Below are positions 17,960 to 26,697 of a stretch of 35,122 nucleotides of DNA, one piece after another. The translations under genes were made by a program, and so were the position numbers. Numbering within the stretch: position 1 is the first letter of the stretch; each line of letters starts with the position of its first letter. Source of the DNA: Candidatus Kapaibacterium sp. Lineage in GTDB: Bacteria > Bacteroidota > Ignavibacteria > Kapaibacteriales > UBA961. Location: assembly GCA_017302855.1 (NCBI GenBank), contig JAFLBY010000013.1, positions 1-35,122 on the forward strand. Direction: 5' to 3'. The notes beneath the pieces were generated by a model, which worked only from the letters and a program-made list of their open reading frames with translations, made no database searches and was not told the DNA's origin.

Positions 17960-18757
17960 TTAGTCACGTTCCCAGAGTTTTACCGCCGAGATTGCCGCCA
18001 CTTTCTGACGATAATAAAGAATTTCCAATGTCGTTGAGATAATGGACTCCGATTCATCATTCCATTCATAACTTAGCGCACCCACCCGCGATTCAAGCTC
18101 CAAATCAATATCCTCATCATCATGGGGTATATGCTCGGCATCGGTAAATAATTGCCTCTTCGAACTACCACAAAATCCTTTAAGAATATCGGCGATATTT
18201 TCCGGTAATTCATCGGGACGGCAAGCCCAAAACCCCATACACAATGGCAAACCGAATGAATCTTTCCACTCCTCCGATATATCGAGCGATGCCTCACGAT
18301 GATCTTCATTGGTCCATGCTATGGCGGCATCATTACTCGCCAATAGAGTGTCCACCGTACCTTGCGATTGCTCTTGTACTATCGGGTCAATATCGAATTT
18401 TTCCGATAAAATGAGCTGCCCTGCATGCGTCATAAATGAGTTTTTGTTGAGTGTACCGACAGTATTGATATTTTGCAATGAAGGATTAAAATACACAGAA
18501 CCCAAACCCGTAAATCCATGAGACATAAAAGCATATAAGGGAATAACACGATAATCAACTCTTGTCACCGCGCTGCCATACCCCAAAGGAGTAATAAAAG
18601 CGATTTCCACACGATTTTGCAATAAAAGTTCTGCACACTGATCGTCGGTAGTGCGAAGTAAACGGAAACGATGAGAACCCACTTGTTCCGTGAAATGTTC
18701 TACAAACACATCATACACCGGATTATTCGGTACCGCTATCGAAATTGAAGATTCCAT
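17960..18757 (-). CDS. mqnA: MqnA/MqnD-family menaquinone biosynthesis protein, MqnA-like
   Basis: 265 residues with the periplasmic-binding-protein-like fold of the futalosine pathway enzymes. The pattern LDISEEWKDSFGLPLCMGFW (about residues 157-176) parallels the MqnA stretch L-D-L-G-x-x-W...G-L-P-F-V-F-A-x-W. An N-terminal LLLQNRVEIAFITPLGYG resembles the L..g..D.s.i.. region. MqnA converts chorismate to 3-[(1-carboxyvinyl)oxy]benzoate, the first step of the alternative menaquinone route. MqnD shares the fold, so exact assignment is moderate. It sits beside nuoD, whose complex needs menaquinone, and is divergent from rarA across 166 bp. Confidence 0.72.
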   Translation of the reverse strand: MESSISIAVPNNPVYDVFVEHFTEQVGSHRFRLLRTTDDQCAELLLQNRVEIAFITPLGYGSAVTRVDYRVIPLYAFMSHGFTGLGSVYFNPSLQNINTVGTLNKNSFMTHAGQLILSEKFDIDPIVQEQSQGTVDTLLASNDAAIAWTNEDHREASLDISEEWKDSFGLPLCMGFWACRPDELPENIADILKGFCGSSKRQLFTDAEHIPHDDEDIDLELESRVGALSYEWNDESESIISTTLEILYYRQKVAAISAVKLWERD

Positions 18758-18923
18758 GTCAATAAAATCAAAATTTTGTCAAAATTATATCCGCAGATAT
18801 TGTCTTTTTCCGCTAAGATGGAGAATATGGAAGATTGTTGTATGATTTTGCGGATAAAACATTTTTTTCGACTCTACACATAAATCACGTAATTTAGGAT
18901 ATATCAATCACAGACATACTTTT

Positions 18924-20267
18924 ATGGACTCATTATTTGCCGATACCGAATTTCCGCATCATGAACATACCGACACAGCAATGTCACCGCTTGCCGACAG
19001 AATGCGCCCACGTACTCTTGGTGATATTATAGGACAAGAACATCTCGTCGGCAGCCATGCTCCGCTGCGAAAAATGGCAGAAGGCGGATGGTTGCGTTCT
19101 TTAATTTTATGGGGTCCGCCGGGATCGGGAAAAACTACATTGGCTCATGTCTTGGCTCATGAAGTCGGATACCATTTTATACGTATATCCGCTGTGGAAG
19201 CAGGCGTAAAAGAAGTGCGTGAAGCCATAGGACTTGCACAAAAAGCTGTACGCAAAGGCAGCAAAACAATACTGTTCATTGATGAAATACACCGTTTCAC
19301 CAAAAGCCAGCAAGATGCTCTTCTTCATGCTGTGGAGCGTGGTTTTATTATTCTCATCGGTGCCACAACGGAAAATCCTTCATTCGAAGTAAATAGTGCT
19401 TTGCTTAGTCGTTGTCAGGTCTATCGTTTGCAGCCCTTGACCGATGATCACTTACGTGGGGTCATTACCCATGCCATAGCGCATGACACAGTACTCTCAT
19501 CGCATAGCATACACTTCGACGCATGGACTACACTCTTTGCCATCAGCGGCGGCGATGCCCGCAGTGCATTAAATGCTTTAGAATTATCATTATCCTTTGC
19601 AGAAAAAAAAGAAGACGGCACACTCCATATCACCGATGAGATAATGGCGGCGGCTTTGCAACAAAAAACGGCACGCTATGATAAACAAGGTGAACAACAT
19701 TATGATGTGATTTCGGCATTTATTAAAACATTACGCGGTTCTGACCCCGATGCTGCTTTGCTATGGTTGGCACGTATGCTTGATGCCGGCGAAGACCCCT
19801 TATTCATTGCGCGACGCATGGTGATTTTTGCAAGCGAAGACATAGGTAATGCCAATCCGCAGGCATTGCAAATTGCGGTGTCGGTATATCAAGCGGTTCA
19901 TTTTCTCGGTATGCCGGAATGTCGTATCACCTTAGCGCATGGTGTCACCTACCTTGCGGCATCACCAAAATCCAATAGTTCGTATATGGCTATCGAAAAA
20001 GCATTAGATATTATTCGCTCGGGCGAGCAAGCAATTGTGCCACTGCATTTACGCAATGCCCCAACACGATTAATGAAAAAAGAAGGATATGGCAAAGAAT
20101 ATCAATATCCGCATGATAGTCCCGACCATTTTATTGAAGAACATTATTTTCCGGTGGGAATGCAAGAAACAGTATTATATATACCTTCCGATTCGGGTTT
20201 TGAAAAAAATATCGGCGACCGATTACGCCATCTATGGAAGCAACGATATACAGAAGAAAAAAAATAA
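18924..20267 (+). CDS. rarA: replication-associated recombination protein RarA (MgsA), AAA+ ATPase
   Basis: 447 residues. Family hallmarks: [20 protein letters not shown] near residue 22, Walker [10 protein letters not shown] (64-72), Walker [10 protein letters not shown] (117-125), sensor 1 GATTENPSF (about 146-154) and the Arg-finger region [11 protein letters not shown], then the helical lid and the tetramerisation domain ([28 protein letters not shown]). RarA acts at stalled forks. The gene is intact, but its last ~331 bp (19921-20251) recur at 24939-25269 with 13 substitutions, bounding the island between them. The very 3' end differs from that copy, which suggests that the incoming DNA supplied the present terminus. 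Confidence 0.95.
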   Translation: MDSLFADTEFPHHEHTDTAMSPLADRMRPRTLGDIIGQEHLVGSHAPLRKMAEGGWLRSLILWGPPGSGKTTLAHVLAHEVGYHFIRISAVEAGVKEVREAIGLAQKAVRKGSKTILFIDEIHRFTKSQQDALLHAVERGFIILIGATTENPSFEVNSALLSRCQVYRLQPLTDDHLRGVITHAIAHDTVLSSHSIHFDAWTTLFAISGGDARSALNALELSLSFAEKKEDGTLHITDEIMAAALQQKTARYDKQGEQHYDVISAFIKTLRGSDPDAALLWLARMLDAGEDPLFIARRMVIFASEDIGNANPQALQIAVSVYQAVHFLGMPECRITLAHGVTYLAASPKSNSSYMAIEKALDIIRSGEQAIVPLHLRNAPTRLMKKEGYGKEYQYPHDSPDHFIEEHYFPVGMQETVLYIPSDSGFEKNIGDRLRHLWKQRYTEEKK

Positions 20268-20640
20268 CTTTCTCGGACAATCGCAGAGAAGAAAATACAA
20301 AACAATATATTCACTATTGTACGTTTTGCGAAGAAGTTTTTTTCAGCATTACACATGAACTGAAAAATGATTTTGATTAACCATTGAATTGTTTTGGGGA
20401 CAAAAAATTGCGTTTTTGGGGTTAGGTGTTGTTAGGTGCTGCTGTTCTGTCCATATTTTATGATAAAGTCTTTAAGAGAAACAATGTTCATTCGATACTT
20501 TGAAGTAATTATTATGGTGCACAATTACAAACGCTTTAATAAGCACCACAGCGCATCAAAACATAGAACACTCTTTGCTGTGCTATCCACCCTACACTTT
20601 AACTCATTATTAAGTGTTTTTCTAAAATATCACCTACGAA
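20268..20640. other. island left end, no convincing gene
   Basis: 373 bp between rarA and the helicase stop. It holds a tandem decamer GTTAGGTGTT-GTTAGGTGCT (20421-20440) and a TGGTGC/GCACCA dyad about 30 bases apart (near 20515-20545). Two overlapping small plus-strand frames look non-coding. Confidence 0.45.
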
Positions 20641-23118
20641 CTAAGGAGAAATTAATAGCTTTTTTCCAATTTCGTGAACATTTTTATTCTCTTTATTTTC
20701 GTTAAGGTAATCAATTACAATTTTTCCAAATTCAGAATTTCTATCGTTGATTTGAATGTAAAGTGTGTCAATTACTCTTGTCAAAACCATTAAAATCCAA
20801 GTTGTGGCATACATACTTTTTCTTTGTTCGTTGTTTTGATTTAAAAAAAGATCTCCTATTAAGTATTTTTCCGCGTCTGGATCTTCTCGTTTTTGAGAGA
20901 AGAATTTGTCTAATGTGAAACATGCAACAGTCCACGCTTCTAAACCACGACAAGATTCATAGTAAATGACTCTTGATTCATTTGGACTTGGAACGATAAG
21001 TTGCGACTTGCCGGCAACTGTTCCGTCCCAAAACATAAAGTCTTTACTTTCAAATGTTTCAAGATGTTTCCACGTTCCACGTCTTAATGATGATGTTTCC
21101 TCTATGTTCCCATATTCGTTTATAATTGCTGTTTCATGGCTTAGTCCATTTAGTCCTTTTGAATTTTTTCGTTGAGAATTTGATTCAAGTAAAACCAAAA
21201 GAGTTTCATAAGGCGAACATCCATAGACTTCGCCTTTTAACTTGAGATAATTAAAAATTTCTCTTACTTCATTTTCATTATGATTCAGTCTAAAATCAAA
21301 AAGCAATTCTCCTTCATCTTCTGATTCTAATGGTTCTAAATTTAGGTCTATTTGAAAACGCTTTGCAACGTAATTACAAAAATCAACTACAGTTTTCTTT
21401 ACTCTGTAAGATTTATTTCGTGTGTAGTGTTTTTTTACTTCAAGTTTTTTTGCCTGTGAAACTTCCCAGTCACAAAGTTCAACATGTCTAATTAGTTGTT
21501 CCTTTCCACCATTAGCAACAACAATGTTGTTACTTCCATAAATCGAAATTAAAATTTCTCTTTCTAATCTATGGCAATCTTGAGCTTCGTCAATAAAAAG
21601 AGTTCTTTTTCTTTTATATCCACCAACTCGTCTATTTTTAAACTCTACAAACCCTTTTTCAGTAATTGTTTTCTTTCCATCTTTTTCACCAACATATTTT
21701 TCATTTAACCGAATCGCAACGTCAAGTAGTTCGTGTTTGTTTTCTATGTTGTATTTTTCGTAAAATTTTTCGGGGTTTTGGATTTGTAGTAATGTATTTT
21801 CTAAAACACCATAATAGTCGGCTAAAAAAACTTCATTTGCCCCGATGTTTCCAACAATACTTTTTTTGTGATTGAAAAAATCAGTGCTTGCTCTATCAAG
21901 GTCGTTTGACGTTGTTGCGTTTCTCCTTTTGAGAAAATTTAAAAAATCTATTCCGACTTCTTTTGAGCCAATATCTAAATTATTGTTGGTCTGTATTATT
22001 ACTTTTATGTCATCAATGTTTTGTGTTTTAGCAATTTCTACTTTTACAATATCAGACACTTTACGCGTCCGTTTTTTGAGAGTATCCAAAAGTTTTTCAA
22101 TTCTCGGTTCGCTTAATACATGTAATACTCCCAATGACTTACTTAACCTGTAAAAGAAACCATGAAGCGTAAGAACAGATGCTTCGCCCGGTTTCTCTCC
22201 GATAATATCTCTACTTTTCAATTTTGTATTAACGTATGCTTTTACTGTTTTGGCAATATCAAAAGTCAGTAAGTTGTTATATGTTAAATATAAAGTATTT
22301 TGTCCGTTACTGATACATTTCATTGTAAGCAAAAGAAGCTCGCTTGATTTTCCCGTTCCAGCTTTTCCACTTATAATTACAAGGTGCTTGTTTAATTCTT
22401 CATAAATTGTTCTCGAACTAGATAACTGCTTACCAATTCTTTCGACTTTCTTTTTAGTCAAATACCCAATTTCACTGTCTTTTGATGCTTGTTCAGTTAT
22501 TCGTTCAATATCGTTTTTCAGAGTAGTTTGATAACCAAATTTGGATCTCCAATCATTATAAGAAATAAAAATTTCTGCACTATTTTGAACAAAATATTTA
22601 TGAATAGCATAAAAATTAAAAGATTCGGAAATTAAATAATTTTCGTGAATAAATTCATTTTTATTTTGAATAAATATTAAAGGTTGAATGTATAGTTCAT
22701 CCTTTTTCATATCACATTTACCTGACAAGTAGTTTAACAAACCCTTTTTAATTGAGTTTATTTCTGTTGAATAATCAATGTATTCCTCGTTTGCAATAAT
22801 AAGTCCATTATCCTCTACGATTGCACTATCTTTGAAGCTGGTAATGAATTTAATTGGAATAATTTGATTGTGAAAATAAACGGCTTTCCCTTTGCTGTTC
22901 AATTTTAGTTTGTAGAAATTACCTTCTTTATTTTCAATAGCCATAACTATAATTAAGTCAATGTTCGTCTCTACAGAAATAGGAACTGGGAAATCGTTGA
23001 AAAGAAAGATTTTTGCGTCAGAACATTGTCTACCAATTGTCTTTTTGACGCTTTCTTCAAATTTTTCATAGTCAAAATAGTGACTTTTTCCGTTTATTGA
23101 AATTATCTCAATACTCAT
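20641..23118 (-). CDS. superfamily 1 (UvrD/Rep-like) helicase with possible degenerate NERD N-terminal domain; defence candidate
   Basis: 825 residues. Walker A GKAGTGKS (251-258), motif II LFIDEAQD (507-514), a relaxed motif III-like VANGGKEQLIR (about 534-544), SYRVKKTVVDFCNYV (motif IV-like), RGLEAWTVACF (724-734, motif V-like) and LTRVIDTLYIQI (779-790, motif VI with the Arg) define an SF1 ATPase. The first ~130 residues follow a NERD-like order (an early Glu in FEESV, IFLFNDFPVP, then NIDLIIVM), but the place of the E-x-K catalytic strand reads YKLKL, so nuclease activity is doubtful. The long insert between motifs I and II is typical of SF1. As an island gene it is a plausible anti-phage effector. 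The ATG follows a weak purine-rich site. Confidence 0.82.
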   Translation of the reverse strand: MSIEIISINGKSHYFDYEKFEESVKKTIGRQCSDAKIFLFNDFPVPISVETNIDLIIVMAIENKEGNFYKLKLNSKGKAVYFHNQIIPIKFITSFKDSAIVEDNGLIIANEEYIDYSTEINSIKKGLLNYLSGKCDMKKDELYIQPLIFIQNKNEFIHENYLISESFNFYAIHKYFVQNSAEIFISYNDWRSKFGYQTTLKNDIERITEQASKDSEIGYLTKKKVERIGKQLSSSRTIYEELNKHLVIISGKAGTGKSSELLLLTMKCISNGQNTLYLTYNNLLTFDIAKTVKAYVNTKLKSRDIIGEKPGEASVLTLHGFFYRLSKSLGVLHVLSEPRIEKLLDTLKKRTRKVSDIVKVEIAKTQNIDDIKVIIQTNNNLDIGSKEVGIDFLNFLKRRNATTSNDLDRASTDFFNHKKSIVGNIGANEVFLADYYGVLENTLLQIQNPEKFYEKYNIENKHELLDVAIRLNEKYVGEKDGKKTITEKGFVEFKNRRVGGYKRKRTLFIDEAQDCHRLEREILISIYGSNNIVVANGGKEQLIRHVELCDWEVSQAKKLEVKKHYTRNKSYRVKKTVVDFCNYVAKRFQIDLNLEPLESEDEGELLFDFRLNHNENEVREIFNYLKLKGEVYGCSPYETLLVLLESNSQRKNSKGLNGLSHETAIINEYGNIEETSSLRRGTWKHLETFESKDFMFWDGTVAGKSQLIVPSPNESRVIYYESCRGLEAWTVACFTLDKFFSQKREDPDAEKYLIGDLFLNQNNEQRKSMYATTWILMVLTRVIDTLYIQINDRNSEFGKIVIDYLNENKENKNVHEIGKKLLISP

Positions 23119-23493
23119 AATTTAACTTTCTTAGTATCGTTGAATAATGCCGTTTTGTTTACTTACCAGGATTGCGAGGCGGATTTGCGCAGTTACTGAA
23201 TGCAAACGCAGTTTGTCAATGAAGTAATTGAGCTAATTCGTAGATATACGCCGTCTATATGTATGCCGTCAGCAGCGTGTACATCTATGGACGGAATCCG
23301 CCTCCCGATGTGTCACCGAATTGCAGCACATAGCTATCTTTACTCAATCCGCCGTTCCTTCCCTCAAAACTACGAAACTTTGTGTATCCATCCAAACATA
23401 GATTTTCAAGTTTGCGCATTGCTATCACATATTGTTGTAAAAAATCACTGATGATGTGTGTAAGGGTAATGGCTGTTGAACGTAATACAAATA
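23119..23493. other. non-coding gap with repeat A and a GAGGCGGATT dyad
   Basis: 375 bp upstream of the helicase start and downstream of the toxin stop. It contains GAGGCGGATT (23176-23185) and its exact complement (23295-23304), about 110 bp apart, and repeat A (23345-23479). No open frame has a recognisable protein pattern. Promoters for the leftward helicase gene should lie here; no TAnnTTTG match is obvious. Confidence 0.5.
23345..23479. repeat. island direct repeat, copy A (pairs with 24630-24765)
   Basis: 135 bp, about 92% identical to copy B (roughly ten substitutions and one indel), in the same orientation. The shared core includes CCTTCCCTCAAAACTACGAA and, at the right end, TGATGATGTGTGTAAGGGT. 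Together the copies bracket the toxin-antitoxin and the unknown 131-residue gene. Confidence 0.9.
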
Positions 23494-23814
23494 TTAAATC
23501 AATTGAAATAGAATTTTTAACTTATTATCTAAGTCAGTAATTTCAACTGTTGTTAGTTTTCCCAAAAGACCCTTCACTAAAGCTTTGTCTATTGTCGCTA
23601 TTTTACTAATCCTTATCAGTGATTGTTTTTTTAGACCATTCGCTAACGTTGGCTCTATTCGCATGTCAGTGCTATCCTGCCACTGCAGTTGTGTCGTGAT
23701 AAAACAAACTGTGATGTCAAGCGATGACTCGGCAAGAATTACTACCGGTCTCAGCTTGCTACCTGTCAAGTCGGTAAAAGGAAACGTGACAAGTAATATA
23801 TCACCTTTAGCCAT
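23494..23814 (-). CDS. MazF/PemK-family toxin
   Basis: 106 residues, the normal size for this fold. The start AKGDILLVTFPFTDLTGSKL and RPVVILAESS are the family's beta-strand signature: the G-D-I/V...P-F sequence and the R-P-V/A-V-I/V loop with the conserved Arg. Most members are mRNA endoribonucleases that stop growth when their antitoxin is lost. The ATG overlaps the antitoxin stop by 8 bp, as is usual for such operons. The AT-rich flanks and repeat on one side suit a mobile addiction module. Confidence 0.9.
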   Translation of the reverse strand: MAKGDILLVTFPFTDLTGSKLRPVVILAESSLDITVCFITTQLQWQDSTDMRIEPTLANGLKKQSLIRISKIATIDKALVKGLLGKLTTVEITDLDNKLKILFQLI

Positions 23815-24037
23815 GATAAACCTCTTTTATGTCATCAGCGGTATAGATATCCTCTTCGCTGTTTAGGAAATCAAAGCACATCCCTTCTGTTGTGATTTTT
23901 TGAATTCCGGCAATTAATAGTTGCTCTTCATATCGTTTCAATACGAAGTCAGCAAAGTCTGAAATTTCTTCCGCTTTTTCTTCGGGAAGCTGGTTGATAA
24001 TTTTCAGAGTACGTTCTATGATAAGTTGTCGAGTCAT
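23807..24037 (-). CDS. antitoxin of the MazF/PemK pair
   Basis: 76 residues, placed first in the operon with its stop overlapping the toxin start by 8 bp. It has an N-terminal helix (LIIERTLKIINQLPEEKAEE) and an acidic C-terminal tail (FLNSEEDIYTADDIKEVYHG) of the kind that lies along a MazF dimer; the N-terminal half resembles the DUF2281 type rather than the AbrB-type MazE. Identification rests mostly on position and charge pattern. Confidence 0.8.
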   Translation of the reverse strand: MTRQLIIERTLKIINQLPEEKAEEISDFADFVLKRYEEQLLIAGIQKITTEGMCFDFLNSEEDIYTADDIKEVYHG

Positions 24038-24205
24038 ATCGCTTCAATAATTAAATACAGTAATCATTTATCTTGAATTTCGGATTTAGTTAATATTCCA
24101 TGTAACGTTTTGGCATAGTGGCAAACTATATTACGCTGATTTTCAATTCGGAGTACCAAACTGTGTTTACACCGCAAAAACAGATGCGCCACTTCAGTGG
24201 TAGTT

Positions 24206-24601
24206 CTATTTCGCCCTGAGCCTTTTACTAATCTTGTCTTTATATTTTGGTATTTCATTGTCCAAGTATTCTATGCCCTTTTTTGTTAAACTTATTGATA
24301 GAATTTCGTTACACGGAAACCAACAATATGGATTATTAAGCATTTCTTCGATATCGTTCTTGTCAATTGTAGTTATTTTTTCGCTTAGAGTAAAATCTTT
24401 GTATTTTTCAAGTATGACCAAGTCTTGTTCTAAAATTTCAGTCAATACTATTCTTGCTATCTTATACTTATCTTCATTTGTTAGGTCGAAGCATCCCAGT
24501 TCCCACGTCAATTCATATATCCCGGGATTTCCTTCTTCCGCATTTAGAAGAAAAACCAGTTTCTCAATTTTCAAATCTATATCTTCAAATCGTGTCGTCA
24601 T
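24206..24601 (-). CDS. unknown 131-residue island protein
   Basis: 131 residues with a regular alpha/beta pattern: LKIEKLVFLLNAEEGNPGIY, a central DKYKIARIVLTEIL helix, then NPYCWFPCNEILSISLTKKG, which suggests a small winged fold ending in a helix. I do not recognise a family. Acidic overall, no signal peptide or membrane helix. It lies 168 bp upstream of the antitoxin and between the two direct repeats, so it belongs to the same bracketed unit; it could be a third member or an unrelated passenger. Confidence 0.6.
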   Translation of the reverse strand: MTTRFEDIDLKIEKLVFLLNAEEGNPGIYELTWELGCFDLTNEDKYKIARIVLTEILEQDLVILEKYKDFTLSEKITTIDKNDIEEMLNNPYCWFPCNEILSISLTKKGIEYLDNEIPKYKDKISKRLRAK

Positions 24602-24629
24602 TACTATACCTCCTATCTTCCACCCGACC

Positions 24630-24765
24630 CAATCCGCCCTTTCCTTCCCTCAAAACTACGAAACTTTGTGCATCTATACAAACATAGATTTTCAAGTTTG
24701 CGCATTACTATCACGTATTGTTGTAAAAAATCACTGATGATGTGTGTAAGGGTTACGGCTTTTGA
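24630..24765. repeat. island direct repeat, copy B (pairs with 23345-23479)
   Basis: 136 bp, same orientation as copy A and about 92% identical. It begins 28 bp upstream of the unknown 131-residue gene. Bases left of both copies show a weaker CTATCTT match, so the true repeat may be longer with gaps. Confidence 0.9.
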
Positions 24766-24796
24766 CAGTCATACTTTCTTGTCAGTCCATAATGCT

Positions 24797-24943
24797 CTAC
24801 TGTGTCATTAAGTCATTCGGTACGATTACATTGCCCATTAAAGGATAAATTTTATCGCTTTTGTCACGATAAAATTCAGGATCAGTCAAAATTATTGCTT
24901 TCCTGTTTTCTGTCTTAATTTCAAATGTCTGTAGATAGGTCAT
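24797..24943 (-). CDS. possible 48-residue protein or gene remnant at the island right edge
   Basis: An open frame from the ATG at 24941-24943 to the stop at 24797-24799 gives a 48-residue product that looks protein-like (MTYLQTFEIKTENRK..., then LTDPEFYRDK and MGNVIVPNDLM). The frame is closed by a stop a few codons upstream of the ATG, inside the rarA copy. The start sits within five bases of the junction, so this may be the C-terminal remnant of a larger gene cut by the rearrangement. No family recognised. Confidence 0.3.
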   Translation of the reverse strand: MTYLQTFEIKTENRKAIILTDPEFYRDKSDKIYPLMGNVIVPNDLMTQ

Positions 24944-25279
24944 ATCACCTTAGCACATGGTGTCACCGACCTTGCAGCATCACCAAAATCCAATAGTTCG
25001 TATATGGCTATCGAAAAAGCATGAGATATTATTCGCTCGGGTGAGCAAGCAATTGTGCCGCTGCATTTACGCAATGCACCGACACGATTAATGAAAAAAG
25101 AAGGATATGGCAAAGAATATCACTATCCGCATGATAATCCCGACCATTTTATTGAAGAACATTATTTTCCGGTGGGAATGCAAGAAACAGTATTATATAT
25201 ACTTTCCGATTCGGGTTTTGAAAAAAATATCGGCGACCGATTACGCCATCTATGGAAGCGACGATATACGCAAAATTAG
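24939..25279 (+). pseudogene. displaced copy of the rarA 3' end
   Basis: Positions 24939-25269 align without gaps to 19921-20251 of rarA, with 13 mismatches in 331 bp (about 96% identity). A TTA (Leu) codon of rarA is TGA here at 25022-25024, and seven of the 13 changes alter the protein, so it is no longer under selection. From the ATG at 25055 a fragment of 74 residues could still be read, but it lacks the ATPase domain. It probably marks the original rarA terminus, now separated from the gene by the island. Confidence 0.93.
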
Positions 25280-25373
25280 AATATCATACTCCATTAATAC
25301 TACTGTAGAGACTCTTATAATTGAAATCACATAAGACCTCAGAACATTTCATCGTTCGTATATATCAAATTAT

Positions 25374-26690
25374 TTATTGCACTTTCAAGGTTCCTGCTAG
25401 TAATTGTAGTTGTAATTCGGCAGCTTTGGCGGTAAATTGTGCATTAAAAAGTCGTGTTGCACTTTCTATAATCGAATATTGTGCCTGACGCAATTCGGGT
25501 GTGGTGATGGATTGACGTTTGAAGCGTTCCATAGCAATATCTGCATTTTCTTTGGCAAGTTCATTATTATTTTTTTCGATGGCAATTGTTGCCATGGCAT
25601 TCGTATAATTTGTAGAGGCATTGGTATAAAGTTGTCGTACTTGTTGTTGCAATGCATCAAGCTGTAATCGTCTGTTTTGTATAAGCATATCTTGTGTGGC
25701 TAATTGTGTATGTGTAATCAAACCATTGAATAAAGGGACTGAAATACCAATACCCGCAGTAAAACCATTATTAGCATTGATCACAAATAAACCGCGACTA
25801 TTTTGATTGTAATTATAATTGTACCCGGTATTGAATGTGATGGAAGGCAAACCTTGTGCATAGATTTCGCTTTTTTGTTGCAAAGCAATAGCAAGTTCTT
25901 GTTGTGCGATGAGGGTGGAATAATTTTGTTGTTCCGTAAGATTTTGTAATGCCGTAAAATCGGGTTGTACCCCAAGCGGAATAGAGTCCTCAACGCCAAT
26001 AATAGCGGAAGGATTGCGCCCCAAAAGAATATTTAATGAGGCAGTTAATTGTGCAAGAGAATTTTGCACGGTTAATCGCGCACTTTGTTGCTCATTGATG
26101 TCTATTTTGGCTTGAAGTACATCGTTTTTTGTGCCGACACCAACGGATAAACGTGCCTCGGCAAGACGTAAGCGTTCTTCTAAAACACGAATCAGTTCAT
26201 CGAGTGTTTTTTGTTGTTGCGTAAGCCGCGCCAGCCCATAATATGCCATGCAGACATCATACATCGTTTGCATGACTTGTTGTTTCAACTGTAATTCGCC
26301 GGATTTTTGGACTTCTTCTAATCGTGATTTGGTGGCGAACATACGCATACCGTCAAAGACACGCCATGATAATGTGACAAATGCTTGCGTATTTTGCTGG
26401 GTGACTCCACTACCCGTGATAGTTTGTCCATTACTTAATTCTTGATTTATGGAAAATTGCGAATAATTCGTTGTTAATCCGGCATTCACCGTAGGATATG
26501 CACCCGCATTTGCCCATGAATTTTCTATACTCTGAATATCCGATTGATTTTTTGCCAATAAAATATCATAATTATGTTTGAGAGCAAGCTCAACGGCTTG
26601 TTGTAATGATAATACATTTTGTGCTTGTATCGAAAAAGAACAGCATAGAATACAACACAATAATATCGAAAATAATCTCATGATATTCAT
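25374..26690 (-). CDS. tolC: TolC-type outer-membrane efflux channel
   Basis: 438 residues from the ATG at 26688-26690, seven bases after the acrB-type stop. A longer upstream frame exists but only runs antisense-like through the acrB 3' end and has no signal peptide. With this start the protein has one (about 1-24, MNIMRLFSILLCC...IQAQ). Then come the two OEP repeats: ALKHNYDILLAKNQSDIQSI, LAEARLSVGVGTKNDVLQAK in the first, and AMATIAIEKNNNELAKENAD plus RQSITTPELRQAQ in the second. The symbol denotes the functional class, not strict orthology. It forms the exit duct for the RND pump encoded upstream. Confidence 0.9.
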   Translation of the reverse strand: MNIMRLFSILLCCILCCSFSIQAQNVLSLQQAVELALKHNYDILLAKNQSDIQSIENSWANAGAYPTVNAGLTTNYSQFSINQELSNGQTITGSGVTQQNTQAFVTLSWRVFDGMRMFATKSRLEEVQKSGELQLKQQVMQTMYDVCMAYYGLARLTQQQKTLDELIRVLEERLRLAEARLSVGVGTKNDVLQAKIDINEQQSARLTVQNSLAQLTASLNILLGRNPSAIIGVEDSIPLGVQPDFTALQNLTEQQNYSTLIAQQELAIALQQKSEIYAQGLPSITFNTGYNYNYNQNSRGLFVINANNGFTAGIGISVPLFNGLITHTQLATQDMLIQNRRLQLDALQQQVRQLYTNASTNYTNAMATIAIEKNNNELAKENADIAMERFKRQSITTPELRQAQYSIIESATRLFNAQFTAKAAELQLQLLAGTLKVQ

Positions 26691-26697
26691 TAGTCCA

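Larger units (their letters stand above)
20252..24938. mobile_element. 4.7-kb accessory island inserted at the rarA 3' end
   Basis: The segment lies between the rarA 3' end and a 331-bp partial copy of it. It is AT-rich by eye with Lys/Asn/Ile-rich proteins, unlike its flanks, and holds the SF1 helicase, toxin-antitoxin pair, an unknown 131-residue gene and two 136-bp repeats. All genes point left, away from the flanking duplicate. No integrase, transposase or terminal inverted repeat was seen, so arrival may have been by recombination across rarA. Confidence 0.75.

Noticed and set aside
23119..23344. GAGGCGGATT dyad as terminal inverted repeats of a small transposon
   Set aside because: Only 10 bp match, the interior has no coding or symmetric structure, and no target duplication was seen.
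24064..24258. A 64-residue minus-strand frame overlapping the unknown 131-residue gene
   Set aside because: It overlaps the better frame by 53 bp, its composition is not convincing and no start signal was seen; it could be a relic.
23345..24765. The two direct repeats as integron attC sites
   Set aside because: Copy A ends in GTTGAAC, which fits the GTTRRRY core, but copy B lacks it (TTTGACA), the repeats do not fold into an imperfect hairpin, and no integrase is present.
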